A DNA stretch of 37,414 bases from positions 1 through 37,414 of IMG/VR virus record IMGVR_UViG_3300002835_006509; one strand, 5' to 3'. The notes beneath the pieces are model-generated. The model saw only the letters and a program-made list of their open reading frames with translations. It did no database searches and was not told the DNA's origin. The DNA is from a virus. Shown one piece after another: positions 16,180 to 25,422 of the stretch. Each line of letters begins with the position of its first letter. Within the stretch, counting starts at the first letter, position 1. Made by a program: the position numbers and the translations under genes.

Positions 16180-17991
16180 TTATAAACCTTTTGATTCTTT
16201 TAACTTTTCGATTTCGATTGTTAAAGAATGAATTTGTGTTTGTTGTTCTTTGATACCTTCAATTAATAATGCTACTAATTTATCGTATTTAACTGCTTTG
16301 AAACCACTTTCTCTTGTTTGAACTAATTGAGGTAATACTGCTTCAATTTCTTGTGCGATTACACCCACATCGTTTCCTTCGTATCCATGCTCAATTTTAT
16401 TTTCAGCTTTCCAATCATAAGTGTTACCACTAATTTTAGAAATCTTATCCAATGCGTTTTCAATTGGAACAATATTTTCTTTAAAACGAATATCTGAAGA
16501 TGAGAATGCAACTACGTCATTTGTTGCGTCAATTCTACCTGCAGTTGCTGATGCTGCCATTCCAACTCCTAATGAATTGAATTGAACATTTGAAGATGTT
16601 GCTACTGCTTGACCGATTGCGATTGATGGGGTTGCATTTTCACCACTATTATTTGTGATTGTAACACCCGTTGATGCTACTAAACTTGCAACATAATCAC
16701 CGGTTGTTTGAGTTGCCAATGCGATATTTCCACTAGCAGAACCTAAACTTACTTGAGATGAGCCACTTACTATTCCTGCTGGGATAGATGAGATACTTGC
16801 GTATGTAATTTGAGATGAACCCGAAACTACACCATTAGTTGATGCAATTGAACCATATAAAGTACCTACTGATAAATCTGCTAATGCAAATGTACCATGT
16901 GCCGTATCTATTGATTGAGATGGTTCTGGAGTATAATTTTTGAAAATCTTAAAGATACCACTATCCGATGCGTCTCTAAACATACCAGCGTGTCTATAAG
17001 TTCCATCATTATAATTACCTGTCCAACCTAAGTCAGGGTTTGTAATATTACTACCTTCATTAAGATATATTAAGTTATCAGTTATAGATAAATTACTTGC
17101 ACTAATTGTTGTTGTTGTACCTTCAATATTTAAGTTACCATATACAGTCAAATTTGAACCTGTTACTGATAATGCTCCTTTTAATGATGATGTATATGAA
17201 TTTATATTTGTAATTGCAATATTTGATGAACCCGTTGTAATTCTTAATTCATTTAATGTAGTTGAAATTGAAGATGAAAGGGTTGATAAAGTTAATCCGT
17301 TTATAGCTCCAGTAGTAGTAATAGAACCAGTTACTACTAAATCATTTCCAAATACTATATTAGTTCCACCTGAACTTAAAAATTTAGCCGTACCATCTTG
17401 CATGCTAACATTTCCTTTAACAGAAATTATACCAGTAGTTGGGTCTAATAATACATCACCACCACCTGAAGATTTTAATTCAATATCTCCATCTACAGTT
17501 TGCATTGTAATATTATCAGTACCTAATTCATTAAATTTAATTCCTTGACCGGTATCGGTTGTAAATATCAATTCTGTTGCATTTGATGAAATTACTTGAG
17601 TTCCATCAATATATAATGATGCAGATGATAAATATAAGTCTCTCCATTGTTTACTAGGAGAACCTAAATCAAATACACTATCCGATGAAGGAATAAGTGA
17701 AGAACTTAAAGATGCTACAACAGTTACATTATCGGCAGTATTATCACCAATTGTAATGTTACCACCCAATCTTAAGTTACCATCAATTTTTGCATTTCCT
17801 GTGATGTCTAATGAAGAACCGGATATACCAGCAAATGAACCCTGACTTCCTGTTCCAGATGCACCCAATGTAATATCACCTGCCGTTCCACCTACTTGTA
17901 ATGTTCCTAAGTCTGTATTTACATAGGGTTCTCCGAATGCCAACGAACCTGATTTCTGTGCGGTGGTACCGCGTCTAAATTTAAGTCCCAT
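16180..17991 (-). CDS. Tail fibre with C-terminal S74 intramolecular chaperone
   Basis: 603 aa. It begins with the short head MGLKFRRGTTAQKSGSLAFGEP shared in style with other fibres here. Residues about 75-250 form a beta module (DLGSPSKQWRDLYLSS, TDTGQGIKFNELGTDN, DGDIELKSSGGGDVLLDPTTG) paralogous to one in the 899-aa fibre. Several SGSSQ(I/V) motifs follow. The C-terminus (from residue 498: S-S499-D500-IRFK504-ENI, later GVIAQEIEAVLPQLV) is a peptidase S74 endosialidase-type chaperone, known in this family to assist trimer folding and then cleave itself before the Ser of the SD motif; a coiled coil ends the protein. Cleavage would leave about 498 residues on the virion. Promoter motif 50 bases upstream. 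Confidence 0.85.
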   Translation of the reverse strand: MGLKFRRGTTAQKSGSLAFGEPYVNTDLGTLQVGGTAGDITLGASGTGSQGSFAGISGSSLDITGNAKIDGNLRLGGNITIGDNTADNVTVVASLSSSLIPSSDSVFDLGSPSKQWRDLYLSSASLYIDGTQVISSNATELIFTTDTGQGIKFNELGTDNITMQTVDGDIELKSSGGGDVLLDPTTGIISVKGNVSMQDGTAKFLSSGGTNIVFGNDLVVTGSITTTGAINGLTLSTLSSSISTTLNELRITTGSSNIAITNINSYTSSLKGALSVTGSNLTVYGNLNIEGTTTTISASNLSITDNLIYLNEGSNITNPDLGWTGNYNDGTYRHAGMFRDASDSGIFKIFKNYTPEPSQSIDTAHGTFALADLSVGTLYGSIASTNGVVSGSSQITYASISSIPAGIVSGSSQVSLGSASGNIALATQTTGDYVASLVASTGVTITNNSGENATPSIAIGQAVATSSNVQFNSLGVGMAASATAGRIDATNDVVAFSSSDIRFKENIVPIENALDKISKISGNTYDWKAENKIEHGYEGNDVGVIAQEIEAVLPQLVQTRESGFKAVKYDKLVALLIEGIKEQQTQIHSLTIEIEKLKESKGL

Positions 17992-18041
17992 TTTAGTTTA
18001 CTCTTTTTTTTAGTTAAAGTATAAGAATTTTCCTATACCAT

Positions 18042-18050
18042 TATAAATAT
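18042..18050 (-). promoter_or_regulatory. ATATTTATA motif, putative promoter of the 603-aa fibre
   Basis: Perfect coding-strand copy beginning right after the stop codon of the 1661-aa fibre and 50 bases before the next start. The leader behind it can form a 20-base hairpin (18019-18038) of unknown meaning. Confidence 0.5.
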
Positions 18051-21000
18051 CTATTTCTTTTCTAATTCCTTTAATTTTGCTGATAATTCTTTTATAGCTT
18101 CAATTAATACTGGAACTAATTTTTCATAATCTACTGCTAAGTATCCGTTTTCTCTTTCAATAACTACTTCAGGGAATACCGATTGTACTTCTTGTGCTAT
18201 AACTCCCAAATCTTTACCACTTCTAGCTTTTTGTAATTCCTCATTCCATTCAAAAGTATATCCACCCAATTGATTTAATTTATCTAATGCATTAACAATT
18301 GGTTCTATGTTATTTTTTAATCTTTTATCCGATGTATTATATGCAACGATGTCACCACTTGCTGCAATATCACCTTCTACTTTTAATTCATATGTTGCAT
18401 CGGGTGTAGTTCCAATTCCCAATGTTGCAAATTGAACACCACTGGATGTTGTACCTAAATTTTGATTAATTGTAGTAATGTATGTTTGATTTGAACCACT
18501 TAATACATTCGAACTATTTAATACTTGTGATGAACCCGAAACTACACCAGATGGAAGTAATAATGTTATTTGAGATGAACCACTTACAATACCTCTACCA
18601 TTTGTTTCGTATGAACTTGTTACGGCTTCTATGTTATTTAATCTACTATTTGCAGATGAAGTAAACGAATTTATTTGAGATACGGATGAATTTAAACTTG
18701 CGGTTGTACTTTCTAAATTTGTTAATCTACTATTTGCAGATGCAGTAAATGATTGTAAAGATGCAGTAGCTTGGTTTATTTTATCTAATTGAGCAACAAG
18801 TCCTCCACCAAATAAAGATGCGGTATATTCTACTTCATTCAATCTATAATCAACCGATGCACTAAATCCACCATTTGCTAAAGAAGCAGTAAAGTTATTA
18901 TAAAATGCATCCATTGATGCACTAAATGTGTTTAATGATGATGTTGTATATCCGATTGCATTAAATTTACTTTCAAATGAACCCGTTTTAGTATTAATAT
19001 CCGTTATGTGTCCGTTTACACTTGCACTAAATGTGTTTAATGATGATGTACTTTCTTCAATTCTATTTAATCTAGTTAAAGCACTTGCGGAGAATGTATT
19101 TAATGAAGATGTTGTATTTTCTAATGCAGTAAATCTTGTTTCAATCGAACCTGTATAAATTCCCAAAGTTGTAAATCTACTATCTACCGATGTTGTATAT
19201 GTGTTTAAAGATGCAGTATAACTATTTAATGATGAACTAACTATATTTAAATTTAGACTTGAACTTTCTAAATTTGTTATTCTTTCATTTGATTGAGTTA
19301 CAAATGCACCAATTGCAATTCCACCAATAGTTCCTTCAACATTTATTGAACCGGAAAAATTAAAGTTTGGAAAAGATAAAGTTCTTATTATACTTGTTAA
19401 ATTTGTTCTACGAACCGCTTTTACAAAACCAACAGATGTACGGTTATCAGGAACACTAAACATAACACCATTACCTAATCCTGCATTAGTAAATAAATAA
19501 TCATTTTTATTACCATCACCTGCATAATAAGTTTTTGATGCATCAGAATCCGCAGTTGATGACCAATATCTAACATATCTAACACCGGCTAAACTTGCCG
19601 CCATTAAATTTGTATTACTTGCAATTAATGCCAATTCTCTAGTAGATGGTAAATACCAATCTGTATAACCTCCACCTGTAAAATCACTACAAAGTTTTGC
19701 GGGATTTTGTTGTCCTCCCGTAGATGCAGTAATTGCATTTGTATTTGTAATACCACCACCAATTACACTACTATTTGCACCGGCTACTCTTGTAAAATTA
19801 GAAGAATTAACCTCACCAATATCATCTTTATTTACTATATAAGAAAATCCATTTACAGTATCTACATAATAAACTATACCACCTTGTAAATAATCACCAA
19901 CCTCAACAGGAACAACATCAGTTGTACCAAATATGGGGTTGTTATTCATATAAACGGTACTAGAAGATAAATAAACATCCCCAAATCCATTTGTTGGTGA
20001 ACCTAAATCATATACAAAGTTACCACTTGGAATTAAAGAACCGGTTAAATATAAATTACCATTTATAGATTGGCTTCCGTTAAATGAGTTTGAACCAGTT
20101 GTAGCGTATCCTAAATTTGCTATTTGAGATGAACCACTTATTACTGAATCACCGCCTGCTAATAAAAGTTTACTTTCATTTCCTAACGTTCCACCTTTCC
20201 AATAATCTAAAGTTGAATCCCATAATAGAGAACCCGATATTGTTGATGCTGCGGTTGGGTCTTTAATCAACAACCCTCCATTTGCAATACCTGTACCATT
20301 TAATTCAATAATATTATCACCAATTTGTACAGTCGTTGAATCCAATGTTGTTTGTGTTCCTTGAACTACTAAATTTCCTTTAATCGTAGTAGTTGATGCT
20401 GCATCGGTGCCAGTAACAGTAATCGCCTGTTTGAGGGATGCTGTATATGAGTTTAAACTTCCAGTCGATGTTTCTAATAATGCTAATCTAGTTAAAGTTG
20501 AGCTACTAAATGTATTTAAACTTTCAGTTGAAGTTTCTAATAATCCCAATCGAGTTAGAGTTGAACCACTAAATGCATTAAGTGAACCAGAAGTTTGTTC
20601 CAATTTATTCAATCTTGCATCTCTAATATCAATATATCCTTTTACTGCAAATTGTGTTGGAACAGTATCTTCACCTGTAATTCCTTGTGCGTTTAATAAA
20701 GTTGTATTATTACTAACTTCGTTTAATACAACACCGACACCTACTCCGTTTCTTTTGAATGGGCCGATTGCACTTAAACCTCCTAAATTAAATTGGTTTG
20801 CATCAATTGTAACTTCTCCGGTTAATTGATTTACTGCAAAGAAATCACCAATTTTTAAATTACCTATATTGTCAACTGTTGAATAAAATACTCTACCTGG
20901 AGCATATTCAACAATTTCTCTATTTCTATTTGGAACTCCACCGAATTTAGGAAGTGCGTTATATGTTACACCACTACCAACATATTCCATTACCAATCCA

Positions 21001-23036
21001 CCTGTTGAGATGTTTGATAATTGGTGGAAATAAACATTATCTCCGGTTGTAATTGAAGGTGGTGCAGGATAAACTGTTACATATCTTTCATTTGCAGAAC
21101 TACCGGTTGCAACATTCGTTACTAAATAATTAGAACCACTTAAAATCATATTTGAAGAAATATCAATACCTCTACTTCCACTTTCTAATTGGAATAATAT
21201 TGCAGCAATACCACTAATTTCAGCTTTTTCTGCCACAGTTGTAGCTTGTATTGCACCTGGACCAGTTGGTGCTGCAATTGTAAGAGTTGGTTGTGATTTA
21301 TATCCACTACCAGGAGTTAAAATTACAATTTCATCAATTGAACCATTTGCATTAACAGTTGCTTCTGCAGTTGCATTTACACTTGCTTCACCACCGGTAA
21401 TAGTGACTGTTGCAACTGAACCCGTATAACCTGCTCCGTCTTGTTGAATAACTGCACCAACTACTGTTGATGTTAATGTTTGTGAAGAAGAACCTGTATT
21501 ATATGTTTGTGGGAAATAAGTTTTAGATACTAAACCTTTTGCACCGAAGTCAATTACTGAATTTGAAATATTTGCAAAACCGCCATTTGCTACTTTGAAA
21601 CCATAAGTACAAAATGTAGTAAAACAAGATACGAATTGTGCATATCCTTTGTTGATTACCAAGTGACCAGGTCCACCCTGATTAACTTGAGTAAATGCAT
21701 CTGCTACAAATGATTCTAATGGTGATGAACCACTTACTAAGTTACCATCGATTCTAATACCACCACCTGCACCTTGTTCATCGATTATACCTGAACCAAT
21801 TACGGCATTAGATGCATTTCGTACATCATTTATGTTATATGGAAGTGGTGCGTAATTTGGACTAGCTGGATTTAAAGATAAAGCAGTACCATCTGTTGTT
21901 ATAGGACCTGTAATTGATGAACAATTCTGAATATATGGTGATGTCCCAATTACTGGTCTTTTTGATGATGGTGCTTGGATTGATATGTGTGGTTTTTCAC
22001 CTACAACATATCCACTACCATTACTTACCATATTAATTGAAAGAGTACCTCCACTTACAGTTGCCGTTGCAGTTGCAACACTTCCACTTGCATCAGGTCC
22101 TTCTATAATTACATTAACACTCTCACCATTAACATATCCACTTTCAGTATGTATCATTGTTAACCCACTAACACCACCAGCACTTATTGTACCGATTGCA
22201 GTAGAACATGGGTATGAAAATGCAAACGCAGGATGTTTTAAATCTAAAAATCTCAAACCATAAAAATAGTTTGAATCGTGACAATGGAAATAATCTTTTG
22301 TAGGATTTGATGCAGTTAATCTAACCGTTCTTAATGTATCACCAACAATTGCAACTCCGGGTGGAACTGCTATTGGATTGTTTTCAGTATAGTTACCACT
22401 ACCTATAAAAATTGTAGTTCTTTGTATATTTGATGCAATTGCTGAACCTAATGATTCAACTGCTGCTTTAATTGTTCTAAATGGAGTAGATGGGTCTTTA
22501 CCATCATAACTATCACTACCACTTGGAGAAACATATAATCTATTTGAACCACTCATAGCATTATCATATAAAGATGATGATGCTTCTACTCTATCCAATC
22601 TTAAATCAACCGATGTACTAAACGATGTTGGGTCGCCCATTCCAAAAAGAGAACCAGTAAATGCGGATGCCGATACACTATTTATAAACATTCTTCCCCA
22701 TCTCTTTGAATCACTACCTAAATTATGAGTGTCTGTTGGGTTTGGTATTAAATTAGATGTAAATTCACCCGTTGCAGTAATTGTATCAGAACCACTATTT
22801 CCTAAAATTAAGTTTCCAGATATGTGTAAATTACCACTAATATATGCATTAGATGCAGTAATATCTCCGGATAAGTTTAATGAACCTGAATTTGGTTGGT
22901 CTAATCTAGCTAATGTTATAGGATTTCCATTTCCCAATGAAACTTGTAAAGAGCCTGAACTTTTATCTAAATATAATTCACCATCAACTAATGATACTGA
23001 ACCTGAACCTCTTCTAATTTGAAATATTGCTGCCAT
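18051..23036 (-). CDS. Giant tail fibre: beta-helix, DUF1566/Lcl-type domain, coiled coil and S74 chaperone
   Basis: 1661 aa. In order: head MAAIFQIRRGSGSVSLVDGE; a right-handed beta-helix region at about 165-765 starting RLYVSPSGSDSYDG and containing TIFIGSGNYTENNPI and VPPGVAIVGDTLR, a pattern common in cyanophage fibres; a QIGDNIIELNGTG module near 900-960; a DUF1566/Lcl C-terminal-like domain at about 1045-1212 (DYLQGGIVYYVD, GGYTDWYLPSTRELALI, YWSSTAD, KAVRRTN); heptad-like SLNTFSAS repeats at about 1250-1480; and an S74 chaperone from about 1566 (S1569-D1570-KRLK1574, GVIAQEVQSVFPEVV) with a terminal coiled coil. It is likely a long homotrimeric fibre with a lectin-like receptor-binding insert. 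Promoter motif 19 bases upstream; stop is immediately followed by the next motif. Confidence 0.85.
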   Translation of the reverse strand: MAAIFQIRRGSGSVSLVDGELYLDKSSGSLQVSLGNGNPITLARLDQPNSGSLNLSGDITASNAYISGNLHISGNLILGNSGSDTITATGEFTSNLIPNPTDTHNLGSDSKRWGRMFINSVSASAFTGSLFGMGDPTSFSTSVDLRLDRVEASSSLYDNAMSGSNRLYVSPSGSDSYDGKDPSTPFRTIKAAVESLGSAIASNIQRTTIFIGSGNYTENNPIAVPPGVAIVGDTLRTVRLTASNPTKDYFHCHDSNYFYGLRFLDLKHPAFAFSYPCSTAIGTISAGGVSGLTMIHTESGYVNGESVNVIIEGPDASGSVATATATVSGGTLSINMVSNGSGYVVGEKPHISIQAPSSKRPVIGTSPYIQNCSSITGPITTDGTALSLNPASPNYAPLPYNINDVRNASNAVIGSGIIDEQGAGGGIRIDGNLVSGSSPLESFVADAFTQVNQGGPGHLVINKGYAQFVSCFTTFCTYGFKVANGGFANISNSVIDFGAKGLVSKTYFPQTYNTGSSSQTLTSTVVGAVIQQDGAGYTGSVATVTITGGEASVNATAEATVNANGSIDEIVILTPGSGYKSQPTLTIAAPTGPGAIQATTVAEKAEISGIAAILFQLESGSRGIDISSNMILSGSNYLVTNVATGSSANERYVTVYPAPPSITTGDNVYFHQLSNISTGGLVMEYVGSGVTYNALPKFGGVPNRNREIVEYAPGRVFYSTVDNIGNLKIGDFFAVNQLTGEVTIDANQFNLGGLSAIGPFKRNGVGVGVVLNEVSNNTTLLNAQGITGEDTVPTQFAVKGYIDIRDARLNKLEQTSGSLNAFSGSTLTRLGLLETSTESLNTFSSSTLTRLALLETSTGSLNSYTASLKQAITVTGTDAASTTTIKGNLVVQGTQTTLDSTTVQIGDNIIELNGTGIANGGLLIKDPTAASTISGSLLWDSTLDYWKGGTLGNESKLLLAGGDSVISGSSQIANLGYATTGSNSFNGSQSINGNLYLTGSLIPSGNFVYDLGSPTNGFGDVYLSSSTVYMNNNPIFGTTDVVPVEVGDYLQGGIVYYVDTVNGFSYIVNKDDIGEVNSSNFTRVAGANSSVIGGGITNTNAITASTGGQQNPAKLCSDFTGGGYTDWYLPSTRELALIASNTNLMAASLAGVRYVRYWSSTADSDASKTYYAGDGNKNDYLFTNAGLGNGVMFSVPDNRTSVGFVKAVRRTNLTSIIRTLSFPNFNFSGSINVEGTIGGIAIGAFVTQSNERITNLESSSLNLNIVSSSLNSYTASLNTYTTSVDSRFTTLGIYTGSIETRFTALENTTSSLNTFSASALTRLNRIEESTSSLNTFSASVNGHITDINTKTGSFESKFNAIGYTTSSLNTFSASMDAFYNNFTASLANGGFSASVDYRLNEVEYTASLFGGGLVAQLDKINQATASLQSFTASANSRLTNLESTTASLNSSVSQINSFTSSANSRLNNIEAVTSSYETNGRGIVSGSSQITLLLPSGVVSGSSQVLNSSNVLSGSNQTYITTINQNLGTTSSGVQFATLGIGTTPDATYELKVEGDIAASGDIVAYNTSDKRLKNNIEPIVNALDKLNQLGGYTFEWNEELQKARSGKDLGVIAQEVQSVFPEVVIERENGYLAVDYEKLVPVLIEAIKELSAKLKELEKK

Positions 23037-23055
23037 TTAATTCTTTTGTGTTTCT

Positions 23056-23064
23056 TATAAATAT
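23056..23064 (-). promoter_or_regulatory. ATATTTATA motif, putative promoter of the 1661-aa fibre
   Basis: Perfect coding-strand copy, 19 bases before the start, in the 49-base gap after the LamG tip gene. Confidence 0.5.
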
Positions 23065-23085
23065 AATAATATCTTTTTTCTTTAA

Positions 23086-23862
23086 TTATAGTCCGAATCT
23101 ACTTTTTTGTGCGTTGTAATTTTGTAAAACTTCTCCGGCACTTATTCCTCTACTATATACTCTAAATAAGCCCATTCTACATGCACCATAATATCCATCA
23201 TAGTTTCCTGCAATTCTTCCTATTGCTATACCATTACCTGCAGTAGATGTTGGATAATTTGGACCAGAAGTTTGTCCTCTACCTGAAACCGAATTTGCTA
23301 ATACACCATTTACATAACAACTGACTGTGCTTGGGCTAATTCCTGTTCCTGTTTTTGACCAAACGACATGTACATATGTATTCAACGGATAATCTACCTG
23401 ACTATCTACACGAGATGAATCCCATAAATCCATATGTATTCTATTATCGGTAGGAGTCCATCCTTGTACGGCTAATCCTTGCGTACCCCCTTGTCCTAAT
23501 CCCCAATATGCTCCCGTTGTTCCAACCAAAGTTGCCGTTCTCTTTACAAAAAATTCAATTGTAAAATTTGGGTCACCATTTAGTATTGTTGAATTTATAT
23601 TTGCTTGAGCATATTGATTACTTCCATTAAAATTAAGTGAACCATTTCCATCTGATGAACTAAATGATGGTGAATTATATAATGTACCATGATTACCATT
23701 TCCACTTAAATCTGTCCAAGTTGTACCCGAACCTGCATATGAATTTTTATTAGCAGCATCTAAATGTAATACCAATCCATCGGTTGATATTTGTTTTACA
23801 ACTTCACCTTTTGGGCCAATTGATGTACTATTTAATTTATTTCCGTTTAAATCTAATGGCAT
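23086..23862 (-). CDS. Small LamG/concanavalin-like tail tip protein
   Basis: 258 aa from the ATG chosen here. A longer reading from 23910 is open, but it overlaps the preceding gene, and the MPLDLNGN start matches the heads of its neighbours (MPIDINGN, MPFNIGG). A LamG-type fold is visible: GLVLHLDAANKNSYAGSGTTWTDLSGNGN, FTIEFFVKRTA, YVHVVWSKTG, STVSCYVNGVLA, and a conserved C-terminal GLFRVYSRGISAGEVLQNYNAQKSRFGL. Such domains bind glycans or surface proteins. It is 60-70% alike by eye to the 24476-25198 protein and shares an exact 24-base DNA run with it (23729-23752 against 25069-25092). Starts 4 bases after the Cys-rich tip gene, in the operon headed by the 899-aa fibre. Confidence 0.8.
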   Translation of the reverse strand: MPLDLNGNKLNSTSIGPKGEVVKQISTDGLVLHLDAANKNSYAGSGTTWTDLSGNGNHGTLYNSPSFSSSDGNGSLNFNGSNQYAQANINSTILNGDPNFTIEFFVKRTATLVGTTGAYWGLGQGGTQGLAVQGWTPTDNRIHMDLWDSSRVDSQVDYPLNTYVHVVWSKTGTGISPSTVSCYVNGVLANSVSGRGQTSGPNYPTSTAGNGIAIGRIAGNYDGYYGACRMGLFRVYSRGISAGEVLQNYNAQKSRFGL

Positions 23863-23866
23863 AATG

Positions 23867-24463
23867 TTATAATATATAAATTTCTGATATTGTACAATAT
23901 GAACCACCACCGGTGGAATTACAAGACCTTCCGTGGCCTACACCTGCAATAGCACCACTATTTCTTCTCATAAAACTATAAAATGATTTTACACCACTAA
24001 ATCTCATAAAATTGGTTGCTTCGTTATCACACGCACCAAGTTGTACATTGTATGCTGTATTTTCAAATGCATTTGATGCGTCCCAACGAAATATAATGTC
24101 ACCTAAGCCCGTATTATAAGATGCTAAATTGGGTGCAATTCCTCCATATCCATTTTGATTAAACGTCCAACAGGCGGCAGTTCCTTCGTTTGTAAATTTA
24201 CAAAGTATTCTTGACCAAGGAATTGTATTTTTTATTGTAAAATATAAACCAGAATCGGCACCACCACATCCACCTAAATTAAAATAATAAGATATTGAAT
24301 ACCCACCGGTACTATCATTACCTTGAGATGTGATTGTACAGTTTTGATTATAAACAGTATCAACCATATCACTTGTAACTCTTTTAAAGTTTTTTGGTAA
24401 TATAACACCATCCGGTGTTAACATTGATGACGATAAAGTAGAACCTCCTATATTAAATGGCAT
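23867..24463 (-). CDS. Cys-rich small tail tip protein with shared head
   Basis: 198 aa. The head MPFNIGGSTLSSSMLTPDG matches the heads of the flanking LamG proteins, but the body is unrelated to LamG: Cys-containing segments NQNCTITSQG, LGGCGGADSGLYF, RILCKFTNEGTAACW, LGACDNEATNF and a C-terminal GVGHGRSCNSTGGGSYCTISEIYIL. At least eight cysteines are unusual in this window and could form disulfides outside the cell or bind metal. No signal peptide is seen, as expected for a virion protein. Placed between two LamG tip genes, it looks like an alternative receptor-binding or decoration module on a common anchor (inference). I do not recognise a characterised family for the body. Confidence 0.75.
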   Translation of the reverse strand: MPFNIGGSTLSSSMLTPDGVILPKNFKRVTSDMVDTVYNQNCTITSQGNDSTGGYSISYYFNLGGCGGADSGLYFTIKNTIPWSRILCKFTNEGTAACWTFNQNGYGGIAPNLASYNTGLGDIIFRWDASNAFENTAYNVQLGACDNEATNFMRFSGVKSFYSFMRRNSGAIAGVGHGRSCNSTGGGSYCTISEIYIL

Positions 24464-24475
24464 ATTTTTTTATTT

Positions 24476-25198
24476 TTATAAACCAAATCTAGATTTAGTT
24501 GAGTAGTAATTGTTTAAAATTTCGGCCTTATGTAAAGGTCTATTATATATACGAACAGCACCTACTCTACCATTTGCGTATGCACCATTTGGGCCACCAT
24601 AAATTGCACCGATATTAAATTGTCCTGTTCCACCATACGCGTTTTGTACGGATGACCCCGGTTTTATTAAATCTCCATTCGCGTAAAATCGTTTTTCATA
24701 ATTTGAACCATTATATGTAAAAACCCAATTAAACCATTGACCGGTTGATGGTCTATAATTTTCATTATAATCATTATCATTACTATACATCCCATAAATC
24801 ATACCACGTGAACCTGTATCATAAAATATATGTAACCCTGTATTAAGTGCAGGTGGGCCTTGCCCAAATAATCCAAACCCACCAGATGCCGAAGTCATAT
24901 ATGTCCAAATTTCCAATGAAAATCCAGCAGTTAAATTTAAACTAGAAATACTTGCATATCCGTTAGTTCCATTTAATACCATATATCCACCATTTCCACT
25001 ATTGTATGTAATATTATTTAGAGTAAAATTATTTCCATTTCCAGTTAAGTCTGTCCATGTTACTCCTGAACCTGCATATGAATTTTTATTACCCGCATCT
25101 AAATGACATATTAACCCATTAGTAATAATAGAATTACTAAATGTACTTCCGGTAATTGAAGTTGATGATATTATATTTCCATTTATATCGATTGGCAT
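24476..25198 (-). CDS. Small LamG/concanavalin-like tail tip protein
   Basis: 240 aa. Head MPIDINGNIISSTS, then SIITNGLICHLDAGNKNSYAGSG and TWTDLTGNGN, followed by jelly-roll strands FSLEIWTYMT, WFNWVFTYNGSNYEKRFYANGDLI, and the C-terminal GRVGAVRIYNRPLHKAEILNNYYSTKSRFGL, all typical of LamG-like carbohydrate-binding folds in phage tails. Paralogous to 23086-23862 and to the partial gene at 36749-37414. It starts 2 bases after the 72-aa gene and ends 12 bases before the Cys-rich tip gene, so the four small genes behind the 899-aa fibre form one operon. Function as an adhesin tip or tail decoration is inferred from the fold and context. Confidence 0.8.
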   Translation of the reverse strand: MPIDINGNIISSTSITGSTFSNSIITNGLICHLDAGNKNSYAGSGVTWTDLTGNGNNFTLNNITYNSGNGGYMVLNGTNGYASISSLNLTAGFSLEIWTYMTSASGGFGLFGQGPPALNTGLHIFYDTGSRGMIYGMYSNDNDYNENYRPSTGQWFNWVFTYNGSNYEKRFYANGDLIKPGSSVQNAYGGTGQFNIGAIYGGPNGAYANGRVGAVRIYNRPLHKAEILNNYYSTKSRFGL

Positions 25199-25200
25199 AA

Positions 25201-25419
25201 TTAAAAATCGTTTGTTTCTTTTATTTTCAATTCTCTACCAATATATCTACTATCATTCAATAGTTCTAATCTTTTATTTTCAGCTTCTTCCAAAGTATCA
25301 TATACAAACATTTCATCGTTTTCAATACAAATACATTTTGTTATGAAATTCATATTCTCATCATAATCAGGTGTGCCTTTCAACGATGGTAATAATTCTT
25401 TTAATATAATATATCTCAT
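25201..25419 (-). CDS. Small hypothetical protein in fibre operon
   Basis: 72 aa, starting 3 bases after the stop of the 899-aa fibre gene and ending 2 bases before the LamG gene. Mixed-charge sequence with a likely beta segment (KCICIENDEMFVYDT) followed by a helix (LEEAENKRLELLN). No membrane or signal segment and no repeats. Not recognised as a known family. Its tight coupling to the fibre and its size would fit a fibre assembly factor, but the sequence itself does not show that. Confidence 0.6.
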   Translation of the reverse strand: MRYIILKELLPSLKGTPDYDENMNFITKCICIENDEMFVYDTLEEAENKRLELLNDSRYIGRELKIKETNDF

Positions 25420-25422
25420 AAC

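Noticed and set aside
18019-18038. Leader hairpin before the 603-aa fibre as a riboswitch or terminator
   Set aside because: A single short AT-rich stem followed by A's on the coding strand; no known riboswitch pattern.
19400-19910. Variable region of a diversity-generating retroelement (lectin-like domain in a fibre)
   Set aside because: No reverse transcriptase, template repeat or Avd gene is in the window, and the domain resembles DUF1566, not the C-terminal DGR target fold.
20407-20829. 140-codon open frame on the plus strand, with others at 31552-31887 and 5837-6199
   Set aside because: They are antisense to long, well-supported fibre or baseplate genes, show no domain, and follow from the biased Ser/Thr/Asn codons of those genes.
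23863-23910. Upstream start of the LamG gene at 23910
   Set aside because: It would overlap the preceding gene by 44 bases and add 16 residues (MVVHIVQYQ...) not found in paralogues, whose heads match the ATG at 23862.
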